Shown here piece after piece: positions 27,097-37,901 of a DNA stretch of 64,000 bases. Below the pieces are notes generated by a model. That model saw nothing but the letters and a program-made list of their open reading frames with translations, searched no databases and was not told the DNA's origin. Source of the DNA: DATJGR01 sp963787045 (GTDB lineage: Bacteria; Pseudomonadota; Gammaproteobacteria; Pseudomonadales; Azotimanducaceae); NCBI GenBank assembly GCA_963787045.1, contig CAWBBR010000016.1, forward strand, positions 1 to 64,000, read 5' to 3'. Position 1 is the stretch's first letter, and each line of letters begins with the position of its first letter. Position numbers and translations under genes: made by a program.

Positions 27097-27843
27097 GTGT
27101 ACCGGTGCGGCGTCTTCCTGCTTCTCTTCGCGCTTTGTACCGTTGCTTCGATCGCTCCCACTCGCGCCGCCCCCACCATCCACGCCGCAACGATCGACCG
27201 CAATCCGTTCGGCTTCCTCGACGCTGAGGGAGTACCGCAAGGCGTCTCGGTCGATGTGTATCGGTTGATCGCCGAACGTCTAGGCCGACCGTTGCGCGTC
27301 GACTTCGGTCGGGTCGACCAGATCGCAGCGGGTATCGGCGCGGCAACCGTCGATCTCGCGATCATGTTCCAACACGACGAGCTGGCCGCATCGGCGATCG
27401 CGCTCGGCCCGTTGCTCGAAGTGCCCACCGGAGTTCTGGCGAGGACGACGCTATCCGGCTATGAAGCGCTGCCGGGACTCCGCATCGGCTATGTCGAGGC
27501 AACGCCGTTCGACGATCGGTTCGAGTCGGATGCGGCGCTCACAAAAGTGGCATTTCCAAGCGTCGCACACGTGTTCGCCGCGTACGTCGACGGCTCGATC
27601 GACGCGATCGCCGGACCGCTGCAATACCTGTTCTACCAGGCGCCGCAATACGCGGCTCGCAACGGCACGTTGTTCAAGGTGTTGCCGCTGCAGAACCGCG
27701 CGATGTGGCTGTACGTCAGAACCACGGCGTTCACCGACGCCGAGCGCAACGTGATCGCGCGTTCGATCGAACAGATGATCGAAACGAACATGATCGAGAG
27801 CTTCAGCGACCACTACTTCGGCACGCGCGCGGATCTGCCATGA
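27097..27843 (+). CDS. Periplasmic solute-binding protein, family 3-like
   Basis: 248 residues from GTG 27097. A signal peptide (VFLLLFALCTVASIAPTRA) is followed by a periplasmic binding fold of SBP_bac_3 type: NPFGFLDAEGVPQGVSVDVYRLIAERLGR, a GLRIGYVEATP hinge and a C-terminal EQMIE helix. No ABC permease is adjacent. Instead the stop overlaps the start of a membrane histidine kinase (ATGA). The likely role is a free periplasmic sensor delivering a ligand signal to that kinase. The ligand is not predictable. Confidence 0.8.
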   Translation: MYRCGVFLLLFALCTVASIAPTRAAPTIHAATIDRNPFGFLDAEGVPQGVSVDVYRLIAERLGRPLRVDFGRVDQIAAGIGAATVDLAIMFQHDELAASAIALGPLLEVPTGVLARTTLSGYEALPGLRIGYVEATPFDDRFESDAALTKVAFPSVAHVFAAYVDGSIDAIAGPLQYLFYQAPQYAARNGTLFKVLPLQNRAMWLYVRTTAFTDAERNVIARSIEQMIETNMIESFSDHYFGTRADLP

Positions 27844-30062
27844 TCCGATCGAGCTCGCTGCGATCGAACCTGTACGCGTTGCTCGGCTGGTTGCTCGCCA
27901 TCGCGCTGCTCCTGATGGTGCTGTTGTTCACCGTTGCGCAGTATCGGGCGATGCAGTCCGGCCTCGATCACGACGCCGAACTGGTCGCGGAGATATTGAT
28001 CGACGAAAGCCGCGGCCCGCTGCTGTTCGCCGATCGGCGCATCCTCGCCGACAAGTTTCGCGCGCTCCGCGTCTACCCGAGCATTCTGCAGGCGTGTCTC
28101 TACGATCAGTACGAACACCTCGCGGCGACGCACAGCAAGGATTCGCGCGCGTGTCCCGAACAGACCGGACAAGCCACCGCGCAACCGTCGCTGCGCAAAC
28201 CGGTGCTGTGGCACGACGCACCGATCGGTCGGCTCGATCTGTACATCGATCGATCGCAGGTGCTGACTGGCGTGCTCGGTTTCCTGGCGCCGAGCGCCGC
28301 TTTGGCCCTGATCGTGTTTCTGGTCGTGTCGATCGTCGGCAGACGTCTCGCCGAGCGCGCCGCGGCGCCGCTCAACGCGCTGACCGAATCGTCGCGCAAC
28401 ATCGTCAGGGGCGATCTCGGTGCGCGCATGGCGGTCGAAGGCCCGCTCGAAGTGCAGGAGTTGGCGCGCGCCTTCAACGCGGTGATCGACGACCTGCTGG
28501 CGGCGCGGCGCGCTGCGGAGGACGACCTGCGCGAACGCAGGCGCACGCAGGATGCGCTGTCGGCCGCTGAGTCGTTGCTCCGCAAGATCATCGACCTCGT
28601 GCCGTACTTGATCTTCGCCATCCGACGCGACGGCAGCCTGATATTCGCCAACCGCGCAGTGGCCGAAGCGTATGGCGTCGGCATCGATGCCCTTTTGGAC
28701 GGCAGGTTCGCCAATGACCGAACCACGCCGGAACCGGACGGACTGATCTTCGAAGATCGCGATGCGCGGCGACCGCCTGCGGAAATCTGGTTCAACAGTC
28801 ACGGCGGTCAGTTCAAGCGGTTTCTCGTCACGCGCGTGCCCTTTGCAGAACAACTCGACGCAGGCGCGCAGCCCGAGAGCGAGCTGGTGGTGGCGGTAGA
28901 CGTCACGGAAGAACGCCGATTGCAGGTGCAGCTGCAGTTCTCGCAGCGCCTGGAAGTCGTCGGCACGCTCGCCGGCGGCATCGCGCACGACTTCAACAAC
29001 CTGCTCACCCCGATCATGGGTTACACCTCGCTGCTGATGGATCGCGAGCTGCCCACGGACGTCGGCGCCAAGCTGAAGTCGATCTATTCCGCGGCGCTGA
29101 AGGCGCGCGATCTGGTGCAACAGATTCTGACGTTCTCGCGGCATCAGAACGAAGCCGCGGAGAAACAGCTGGTCGATCCGGCCGCCGTTCTCGAAGACGC
29201 CATCGGTCTGATGCGCGCGACCATTCCGAGCTCGATCGACATTCAGGTCGACGTCGAACCGGGCTTGCCGCTGATCCATGCAAACCCCGGCCAGGTGCAT
29301 CAGGTCATCGTGAATCTCTGCACGAACGCGGCACAGGCGATCGTCATGCCGCGCGGTCGCATCGACATCAGGTTGCGCCGCGTCGATGCCGCTTCGCCGC
29401 GCGGCGCCATACGCATCGAGAAAGGCGACTTCATCGAGTTGTCGGTGGCCGACAACGGTGCGGGCATGACGCCGCAGGTGCGGGCGCGGATCTTCGAACC
29501 ATTTTTCACCACGAAAGACGTCGGGCAAGGCAGCGGCCTCGGTCTGTCGGTGGTGCACGGCATCGTCAAGAGCCACGGCGGCGAGATCACGCTCTCAACC
29601 GACGAAGGCCGCGGTTCGACGTTCCGCGTGGTTTTCCCGGCAGCGGACCGCGACCTCGATTTTGTCGACGTGCCGGTGGAAGCGCACACTGAGGGCCACG
29701 AACGAATCCTGTTGATCGACGACGAAGTTGCGGTGGTGCGCGCGACGAAGGACCTGCTCGAGAACTTCGGCTACGAGGTTGAGGCGTTCACGCAGCCAGC
29801 GAGCGCGCTGCGGCAGTTTCACGCGCTGGACAGCTCGTTCGACGTCATCGTCACCGACAACCTGATGCCCGAAATGACCGGCATCGAATTCGCACAAGCG
29901 ATCCGCGAGAGCGATCCGTCGATCCCGATCGTGCTGATGAGCGGTTACATCGACGACAAAGCCGATCGCAATCCGGCGATCACCGTCACGATTTCGAAGC
30001 CGACGTCGGGCCGCGAACTATCGAACCTGATCCAGCAGGTCGTGCAGACCAGGATCGCGTAG
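27840..30062 (+). CDS. Hybrid sensor histidine kinase/response regulator
   Basis: 740 residues from ATG 27840. Two membrane helices (about 10-34 and 143-167) flank a periplasmic or CHASE8-like sensor region, followed by HAMP (168-225), a PAS-like domain (about 243-357), the dimerisation domain with phospho-acceptor His383 in GIAHDFNN, a catalytic ATPase domain (DNGAG, GSGLGLS) and a C-terminal receiver with Asp673 in VTDNLMPEMTG. No DNA-binding output is present, so phosphotransfer to another protein is expected. Coupling to the solute-binding gene upstream suggests the two sense together. Confidence 0.9.
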   Translation: MIRSSSLRSNLYALLGWLLAIALLLMVLLFTVAQYRAMQSGLDHDAELVAEILIDESRGPLLFADRRILADKFRALRVYPSILQACLYDQYEHLAATHSKDSRACPEQTGQATAQPSLRKPVLWHDAPIGRLDLYIDRSQVLTGVLGFLAPSAALALIVFLVVSIVGRRLAERAAAPLNALTESSRNIVRGDLGARMAVEGPLEVQELARAFNAVIDDLLAARRAAEDDLRERRRTQDALSAAESLLRKIIDLVPYLIFAIRRDGSLIFANRAVAEAYGVGIDALLDGRFANDRTTPEPDGLIFEDRDARRPPAEIWFNSHGGQFKRFLVTRVPFAEQLDAGAQPESELVVAVDVTEERRLQVQLQFSQRLEVVGTLAGGIAHDFNNLLTPIMGYTSLLMDRELPTDVGAKLKSIYSAALKARDLVQQILTFSRHQNEAAEKQLVDPAAVLEDAIGLMRATIPSSIDIQVDVEPGLPLIHANPGQVHQVIVNLCTNAAQAIVMPRGRIDIRLRRVDAASPRGAIRIEKGDFIELSVADNGAGMTPQVRARIFEPFFTTKDVGQGSGLGLSVVHGIVKSHGGEITLSTDEGRGSTFRVVFPAADRDLDFVDVPVEAHTEGHERILLIDDEVAVVRATKDLLENFGYEVEAFTQPASALRQFHALDSSFDVIVTDNLMPEMTGIEFAQAIRESDPSIPIVLMSGYIDDKADRNPAITVTISKPTSGRELSNLIQQVVQTRIA

Positions 30063-30064
30063 CG

Positions 30065-30550
30065 TCAGACGCGCCGCGCCATGACGTAGTCGTCCATCAC
30101 GAAGCCGTTTCCGATGTCGTCGCGCACTGCGCGTTGAAACGAAAAGCCCAGCCCGAGATACGCACGGATCGAACCGTAGTTGCGTTTGTTCACCGCGAGG
30201 ACGATTGCGCCCGCCCCGCTCCGCCGCGCGTCCTGCGTTGCGACCTCGACCAGCTGCCGACCGATACCGACACCGCGCGTCGCCCGCTCGACATACAGCT
30301 TGTGCAGTTTCACGACGTCGCCCGACCGCTCCCAGGACGCGAAGCCAGACGGCCGCGCACCGTCGCAGGCCAAACGCCATTCGACGCCGCGCGCGAGTTC
30401 CGCCTCGATCACGGGCGACGCATATCCACGCTCCAGCATGTAGTGAATCTGCGACCAGCTGATGATGCTCGGATAGTGTTCGAACCAGATCGAACGCGCG
30501 AGTTCGGCGACGACCGCGATGTCATTCGTCTCGACTGGAACGATGGTCAC
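30065..30550 (-). CDS. GNAT family N-acetyltransferase
   Basis: 161 residues from GTG 30550. Standard GNAT fold with the acetyl-CoA loop LYVERATRGVGIGRQLVE (RGxGIG-type) near residues 90-108, and NKRNYGSIRAYLGLGF in the C-terminal half. It transfers an acetyl group from acetyl-CoA to an amine; the substrate may be a small molecule or a protein terminus. It is convergent with the histidine kinase gene (2-bp gap) and divergent from the LLM oxidoreductase. No operon partner gives a substrate clue. Confidence 0.85.
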   Translation of the reverse strand: MTIVPVETNDIAVVAELARSIWFEHYPSIISWSQIHYMLERGYASPVIEAELARGVEWRLACDGARPSGFASWERSGDVVKLHKLYVERATRGVGIGRQLVEVATQDARRSGAGAIVLAVNKRNYGSIRAYLGLGFSFQRAVRDDIGNGFVMDDYVMARRV

Positions 30551-30668
30551 GCGCGACTCGGTTGCAACGGTGTCGGCATCGTGCCCGCCGCTGCGACAAC
30601 GGACAAGTCGCTATACTCGGCGCCTTGCGCGTTCACATCGACGCTTTCACATCGAAGAGGAGTTCGCG

Positions 30669-31691
30669 ATGGCCGATCTCAAACTGGGGCTGCAGCTCGG
30701 TTACTGGAGCTCCACTCCACCGACCGGCTTCGTTGCGCTTGCGCAGGAAGCGGAGCGTCTCGGCTTCGATTCGGTATGGACCGCCGAAGCGTATGGTTCC
30801 GATGCACTGACGCCGCTCGCGTGGATCGGCGCGAGCACGAATCGCATCCGGCTCGGCACCGGCGTCTGTCAGTTGTCGGCGCGCACTCCGACGGCCACCG
30901 CGATGGCGGCGATGACGCTCGATCACCTTTCGGCCGGGCGCATGATTCTGGGCCTCGGCGTCTCCGGACCGCAGGTGGTGGAAGGTTGGTACGGCGCGCC
31001 GTTCAGCCAACCGTTGGCGCGCACACGCGAATACATCGACATCATCCGTCAGGTGCTGCGCCGAGAGCAGCCCGTCGAGAATGCCGGGCCGCACTATCCG
31101 CTGCCGTACACCGGCGAAGGAGCTTGGGGGCTCGGCAAACCGTTGAAGTCGATCGTGCATCCGCTGCGCGCCGATCTGCCGATTTTCATGGGTGCCGAGG
31201 GACCGAAGAACGTTGCGCTGGCCGCGGAGATCGCCGACGGCTGGTTACCGCTGTACTACTCGCCGTTCCGCAACGACGTGTACAGAGCGTCGTTATCGAA
31301 CGCGAAGCCCGGATTCGAAATTTCTCAAGGGGTCGTCGTCAACATCACTGACGATATCGAGAAGGGGCTGTTGCCGATCAAAGGCATGCTCGCGTTGTAC
31401 GTCGGCGGTATGGGCGCAAAACAGCGCAACTTCCACAAGGAGCTCGTATCGCGGATGGGCTTCGAAGCGGAAGCGAATCGAATTCAGGAACTCTACCTCG
31501 CGGGCCGGAAGCAGGAAGCCGCACTCGCAGTACCGACGAAACTCGCCGATGAGATTTCGCTGGTCGGTCCGGTCGGGCGGATCCGCGAACGGCTCGCCGC
31601 GTGGCGCGAAACGCCGGTGACTTCGCTGCTCGTCTCAGCTCGCAGTGCAACGGAATTGCGCACGCTCGCGGACGTGGTCCTCGGCGCCTAG
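30669..31691 (+). CDS. LLM class flavin-dependent oxidoreductase
   Basis: 340 residues from ATG 30669, preceded by GAGGAG. Luciferase-like TIM barrel: LGLQLGYWSSTP at the N-terminus, ERLGFDSVWTAEAYGSDAL, GTGVCQLSARTPTATAMAAMTLD, LGLGVSGPQVVEGWYG and FMGAEGPKN. The pattern fits the F420-dependent LLM branch, but FMNH2 use cannot be excluded; no F420 biosynthesis gene is in the window. The substrate is unknown. A TATACT box at 30612-30617 could be the promoter -10, with no clear -35. Confidence 0.85.
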   Translation: MADLKLGLQLGYWSSTPPTGFVALAQEAERLGFDSVWTAEAYGSDALTPLAWIGASTNRIRLGTGVCQLSARTPTATAMAAMTLDHLSAGRMILGLGVSGPQVVEGWYGAPFSQPLARTREYIDIIRQVLRREQPVENAGPHYPLPYTGEGAWGLGKPLKSIVHPLRADLPIFMGAEGPKNVALAAEIADGWLPLYYSPFRNDVYRASLSNAKPGFEISQGVVVNITDDIEKGLLPIKGMLALYVGGMGAKQRNFHKELVSRMGFEAEANRIQELYLAGRKQEAALAVPTKLADEISLVGPVGRIRERLAAWRETPVTSLLVSARSATELRTLADVVLGA

Positions 31692-31697
31692 CGCCTG

Positions 31698-32162
31698 CTA
31701 CTGCGGTTTCGCCGGCTTCGGACCCGGATTGCGGATCTGCTGCTTCAGCATGTCGACCTGTTCCTGCGACACCGGTTCGAACTTCGGCAGGTTGCATTTG
31801 GGTCCCAACCGGAAGCCGCCCATGCCGTCGTCGTGAACCGTGCGCACGCTGTCCCACTGGCAGAGCCGATGCTCGTCCTTATCGAACGAGAGCTGCGACG
31901 TGGCCGTCATATCCGGACACTTCATCTTCAGTTGCGCGAGCCACAGCTGATTGCCGTTCAGGTGAAACAGGATGTAGCGGTCGTTCAGCGGCTCGGTGCG
32001 ATTGATCATCGCCGACGAAATGCACTTGACCGCCTGCGAGTAGTCCGTGGGCGGGGCTGTACCGTTCAGAATGTCTTCCGCCGTCGGTTCTACTGCCGAC
32101 GCCGCGAATGCCCACAGCGCGGCGCTGCACAAGAATCCGCGTCGAAATCGTTCACTGTCCAT
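31698..32162 (-). CDS. DUF6491-like exported protein (copy 2)
   Basis: 154 residues from ATG 32162. An N-terminal signal sequence (FLCSAALWAFAASA) is followed by a small domain with cysteines in KCISS, KMKCPD, LCQWD and PKCNLP, matching the spacing of DUF6491 proteins. The downstream-most gene of a five-gene minus-strand operon, overlapping its paralogue by about 11 nt. Its disulfide-like Cys pattern suggests a periplasmic location. Function unknown. Confidence 0.65.
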   Translation of the reverse strand: MDSERFRRGFLCSAALWAFAASAVEPTAEDILNGTAPPTDYSQAVKCISSAMINRTEPLNDRYILFHLNGNQLWLAQLKMKCPDMTATSQLSFDKDEHRLCQWDSVRTVHDDGMGGFRLGPKCNLPKFEPVSQEQVDMLKQQIRNPGPKPAKPQ

Positions 32163-32673
32163 TCGCGGTCTTCGGTGTCGGTGTCGGTGCCGGGGATTGC
32201 GCATGGCGGGCCAGCGCGACTCGCAGCGCCGCCGCTTGATCCTCGCTGATCGTTTCGAAAATGCCCAGCATGCAATGCGCGGCGAACGGCGCCATGCCGC
32301 TGTATCGCGGCGTACCGTGGAAGCTGTCCATGTCGCACAGCGTCCGTTCGCGCATTTCGAACACCAGCAACGCGTCCTTGCTCAGGCCGAGGCAGTCGAA
32401 GCGCAACTGGTTGAGCCATACGTTGCCGCGATAGCCCCAGAACAACAGGTGCTTGGTGTCGAGAATTTCGACCGAGCGATACGAGTTCGGAAACACGCAG
32501 CGCTTCGATTCGGCGTACTCGGACTCCGGTAACGGATTGTCGAGGATGAAGTCGATCTGCGAAGTGCGCGGCGGAGCCACAGGCGCATCGGTACCGTCGA
32601 CAGGATCAGCGAAGCCGTTCGCGTGCAGCGACGCGAGTGCGATTGCCAACGCCGACAGAGCTGCGCCCTTCAT
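32152..32673 (-). CDS. DUF6491-like exported protein (copy 1)
   Basis: 173 residues from ATG 32673 with a signal peptide (LSALAIALASLHANGFA). The mature part has RCVFPN, LLFWGYRGNVWLNQL, RFDCLG, LCDMD and AHCMLG, aligning Cys for Cys with the adjacent downstream protein (ILFHLNGNQLWLAQLKMKC). The two look like a tandem duplication with strong divergence. It starts 18 nt after the sirtuin gene. No enzymatic residues are recognisable. Confidence 0.65.
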   Translation of the reverse strand: MKGAALSALAIALASLHANGFADPVDGTDAPVAPPRTSQIDFILDNPLPESEYAESKRCVFPNSYRSVEILDTKHLLFWGYRGNVWLNQLRFDCLGLSKDALLVFEMRERTLCDMDSFHGTPRYSGMAPFAAHCMLGIFETISEDQAAALRVALARHAQSPAPTPTPKTANGQ

Positions 32674-32691
32674 GGCCGAATACTGCCCGTT

Positions 32692-33518
32692 TCATGCGTC
32701 GAAACAAAGATCCGCCGCGTCTGCCAATCCGTCGAGCACGCGTGCGCAATCGTCATCGACCTTGAACGCGAGCATCGCGTCGGCGCGGGTCATGCCGCGA
32801 TTGATCGAAACGATCGGTTTGCGTTGCTCGTGCGCTGCCCGACAGAAGCGAAAACCGGAATACACCATCACCGACGTGCCGACCAGCAACAGCGCAGACG
32901 CGCGCGCCACCATCTCATACACCTGTTCGACCGCAGCGCGAGGAACCGATTCGCCGAAGAACACGACGTCGGGCTTCAGCAGACCTCCGCAGGTCGGACA
33001 GTTCGGCACCACGAATCGTTCGAGATCGGGCGTCTCGAGTTCGGCATCGCCGTCGGCGCGCCATTCGATGATCCGCGCCGCGAACGAAGGGTTGGCCCCG
33101 ACCAGCCATTGCTGTACGGCGGCGCGCGTAAACCGTTGCTCGCACTGGAGGCATTTCACGTCTGCGAGGCGTCCGTGCAATTCGATGACGCCGTCGTGAC
33201 CGGCGCGAGCGTGCAAACCGTCGACGTTCTGCGTCACGGTCCCGATCAGCCGACCCGCGCGATTCAGCCGCGCGAGCGCGCGATGCCCCGCATTGGGCTC
33301 GGCGGCGGCAAAGTGCGGCCAGCCGAACAGGCTGCGCGACCAGTAGCGTCGCCGCGCGTCGTCGGAACGGAGGAAGTCGCGCAATTCGACTGGCGGGCGG
33401 CGCTTCCACGCCCCGTCTTCGCCGCGGTAATCACCGATGCCCGACGCGGTGCTCAAGCCGGCACCGGTCAGCACGAGCAACTCGGGGTGCTGCGCGACGA
33501 ACTCGGCGAGCGCAGTGT

Positions 33519-33522
<4 letters not shown>
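32692..33522 (-). CDS. Sir2-family NAD-dependent protein deacylase
   Basis: 276 residues from GTG 33522, overlapping the M32 peptidase stop by 4 nt. Sirtuin signatures: GAGLSTASGIGDYR (20-33), TQNVDGLH (97-104), catalytic His116 in ELHG, and a zinc ribbon from Cys124/Cys127 and Cys175/Cys178. It removes acyl groups from lysine with NAD+ consumption. The zinc ligands are intact. Among sirtuins the DYR motif and short C-terminus fit a bacterial group distinct from CobB. No partner acetyltransferase is adjacent. Confidence 0.9.
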
Positions 33523-35020
<1,498 letters not shown>

Positions 35021-35028
<8 letters not shown>

Positions 35029-36211
35029 GCAGGCGGTCCACGGCTTTGATCGCTGCGCGAGCGATGCGCGGCATGCGCACGTCGCCCATCGGCGATCCGG
35101 CGCCGCTGTTCACGGTCAACGCAACCGCGAGGCGACGCGACGGATCGCAGAATGCACCGCTGCCGCCGAATCCGTAGTGCCCGAACGCCGACGGCGCGGA
35201 CGCGCCGAGACTGAACGCGCGGTGATAGCCCATGCGCCAGTGCATCGGCAGGAACACCACCTTGTCGCGCTTCTTGCTCTGCACTTTCGCCATTTCCCGC
35301 ACGCGCTCTTCGGACAACAGCCGCACGCCGTCGATCGCACCGCCGTTCGCAATCATCGCGTACATGCGCGCGAGCGAGCGAGCGGTGAACTGGCCGTTTG
35401 CCGCCGGGATGACCGCCTGCACCGTCGCCTCCGCGTTCCAGTCGAACGGTTCGCTCAGCGCCATCGCGGAGCGAAACTCCGAGAATTCGATACCGATCTT
35501 GGCGAATGCGCGTTCGATCCACACGCGCACCGAGTCGTTCCAACCGTCGGTCTCCTGCATCGGCGTCATGATGCCGTCGCGCGTGATCAACTTCGCGCGG
35601 CGATACATCTCGTTGTGCGGCATACCGATGAACATGCCATCGAGGCCCAACGGATCCACTAGTTCTTCCTGCAGCACGCGCTGCAGCGGTTTGCCTGTGA
35701 CCGCTTCGATGACGCCGCCGATGAGCCAGCCGTAAGTCAGCGCGTGGTAGCCGTGCGCGACACCGGGTTCGTGCACCGGGCGCGCGGCAGCGACCAACGC
35801 CTTCATGTGGTTCCAGTCGAGGATCTCGTTCGCGTGGGTGATCATTTCGTCGATGCGATACAAACCCGCTTCGTGGCACAGCGCCTGCCGGATCGTGATG
35901 TTGCCCTTACCGTTGGCCGCGAATTCGGGCCAGTGTTTTGCGATCGGATCGTCGTATGCCGCCAGCCCCTGATCCACCAGAATGTGCATCAGCGTCGACA
36001 TCACACCCTTCGTCGTCGAGAACGACGGCGCGGTCGTATCTTCGACCCACGGATTGTCTTCGCGATCGCGCGTGCCGCCCCACACGTCGACGACTTTGCG
36101 CTCGCCGTGATAAACGCACACGGCTGAACCGCCATGCGAATCCCTCGGAATCTGCCGAATCAGCAACGCCGCAACTTCGGCGTAGTCGGGGTGTACGGAA
36201 CCGTCGAGCAT
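35021..36211 (-). CDS. Serine hydrolase of the beta-lactamase (class C)/EstB family
   Basis: 396 residues from ATG 36211. A penicillin-binding/beta-lactamase fold with the nucleophile in FSTTKG (Ser65-xx-Lys68) and a YHA triplet in GYHALTYGW as the Tyr motif, plus HYGFGGSG near the C-terminus as the third motif. No signal peptide is seen, so it is probably cytosolic and an esterase or peptidase rather than a beta-lactamase. First gene of a five-gene operon with M32 peptidase, sirtuin and two DUF6491-like proteins. Confidence 0.85.
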
Positions 36212-36290
36212 CGATGTCCAACCAGCAAGGTCAGGCGCGCATTCTAACGCGGATCCTCCGCCCGAGTGGGCGACAGCCCGCGCGCCGGGC

Positions 36291-36416
36291 TAGTGTCGTG
36301 CGCCCACAAGTTTCTATGCATTCTGCGCGACTGTCCGGTCGTTGGGCGAGGCGGCGCCTTGCCCCGACGCGCCAGGCGAACTCAGAACGCATAGAAACTT
36401 GCGGGGCACGACACTA
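36291..36416. repeat. 126-bp palindromic MITE-like element
   Basis: Two arms of 34-35 bp (36291-36325 and 36383-36416) are inverted copies differing at a few positions: 11 bp identical (TAGTGTCGTGC), a small bulge, 13 bp identical (CAAGTTTCTATGC), one mismatch, and 5 bp identical. The 57-bp centre holds a further imperfect palindrome around GGCGGCGCC, so the whole unit can fold into one long hairpin. Each end is TA, as in elements that insert at TA. There is no coding capacity. It sits between the serine-hydrolase and ATP-grasp genes. I did not notice a second copy in the window. Confidence 0.7.
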
Positions 36417-36443
36417 AACTGCGGTCGCAATCCAAGGAAGAAA

Positions 36444-37901
36444 ATGCCGATCGATTGGAGCGAGTACCAGGCCACCGGAATATGGGACGAACTCGTCACC
36501 GATCGCGGACGGCCCCGCACAGGCGCAACCAATCTCTGTCGGATGCTGTCGCGCCTGTCCGACGACGAACTGGCCGCGCGCAAGACCGCGGCCGAAGTCG
36601 CCATCCGGACGATGGGCATCACGTTCACCGTCTACACCGGGGAAGGCAGCGGCTCGATCGATCGCGAGTGGCCGTTCGACATCATTCCGCGGATCGTCGT
36701 GAAGAGTGAATGGGACGTCATCGCCAGACGGTCTCAAGCAGCGCGTGAGCGCGCTCAACCGATTCATCGACGACGTCTACCACGAGCAGCGGATCGTCGA
36801 CGACAACGTCGTGCCGCGCGAGCTGATCGTGACAGTCGAAGGACTTCCGCCCCCAGTGCATCGGCGTCAGTCCGCCGCACGGCGTGTGGTCGCACGTCTG
36901 CGGCACCGATTTGGTGCGCGACGCGGACGGCACGTCTACGTGCTCGAGGACAACCTGCGCGTGCCCGTCCGGCGTGTCGTACATGCTCGAGAATCGCGAG
37001 GTCATGAAGCGCGTCTTCCCGGAGTTGTTCGAGGACTACCGGATCCTGCCGGTCGACGACTATCCGACGCAGCTGCTACGACACGCTGCGCTCGCTGTCG
37101 CCGCGCAAGATCGAGCACTCCCGAGGTCGTCGTACTGACGCCCGGCATCTACAACTCGGCGTATTTCGAACACGCGTACCTGGCGCAAGCGATGGGCGTG
37201 CGAGCTGGTCGAGGGTTCCGACCTGGTCGTCGGCAAAGACGACTGCGTGTACATGCGCACGATCGAAGGATTGATCCGCGTCGACGTCATCTACCGGCGG
37301 ATCGACGATCTGTTCCTCGATCCGCAAGTGTTCCGCGCCGATTCGATGCTCGGCGCGCCGGGACTCATGCGCGCGTGGCGCGCGGGCAACGTCGCGCTCG
37401 CCAATGCGCCCGGTGCGGTGTCGCCGACGACAAGGTCGTTTATACGTACGTGCCGGAGATGATCCGTTACTACACTCGGCGAGGACGCGATTCTGCCGAA
37501 CGTGCCGTCGTATCGCTGCGTCGACAAGGAATCGCGCGACTACGTGATCGAGAACCTCGACAAGATGGTGGTGAAGCCCGCCAACGAGTCGGGCGGGTAC
37601 GGGATGTTGATCGGTCCGAAGTCGACGAAAGCGGAACGCGAGAAGTTCGTCCGCCAGATCCTCGCCAATCCGCGCAACTACATGGCCCAGCCGATGCTGA
37701 TTCTGTCGACCGCGCCGACGCTGGTGAACAACCGCGCTGAGCCGCGGCATCTCGACCTGCGGCCGTTCATTCTGTCGGGGGCTGCGACTTACGTGACCAC
37801 GGGCGGGCTGACGCGCGTCGCCATGCGCAAAGGATCGACCGGTGGTCAATTCTTCCCAGGGCGGCGGCAGCAAGGACACCTGGGTCGTCGACGTCGAATG
37901 A
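36444..37901 (+). pseudogene. Circularly permuted ATP-grasp protein, about ten frameshifts
   Basis: ATG 36444 follows AAGGAAG. Reading across three frames restores about 485 residues of the DUF404/DUF407 type: RFIDDVYHEQRIVDDNVVP, SHVCGTDLVRD, VYVLEDNLRVP, SGVSYMLENREVMKR, TPGIYNSAYFEHA, VYMRTIEGLIRVDVIYRR, KPANESGGYGM and a C-terminal DTWVVDVE. Shifts lie near 36726, 36835, 36933, 36965, 37077, 37119, 37201, 37416, 37474 and 37841; eight are extra bases and two missing. No in-frame stop arises by substitution. The restored stop overlaps the alpha-E gene as ATGA. The family forms amide or ester bonds, often with alpha-E and transglutaminase partners. Low-quality sequence or recent decay. Confidence 0.8.

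Noticed and set aside
36291..36416. Interpretation of the palindrome as an intrinsic terminator
   Set aside because: Arms are much longer than a terminator stem and no T-run follows on either strand; MITE-like origin fits better.
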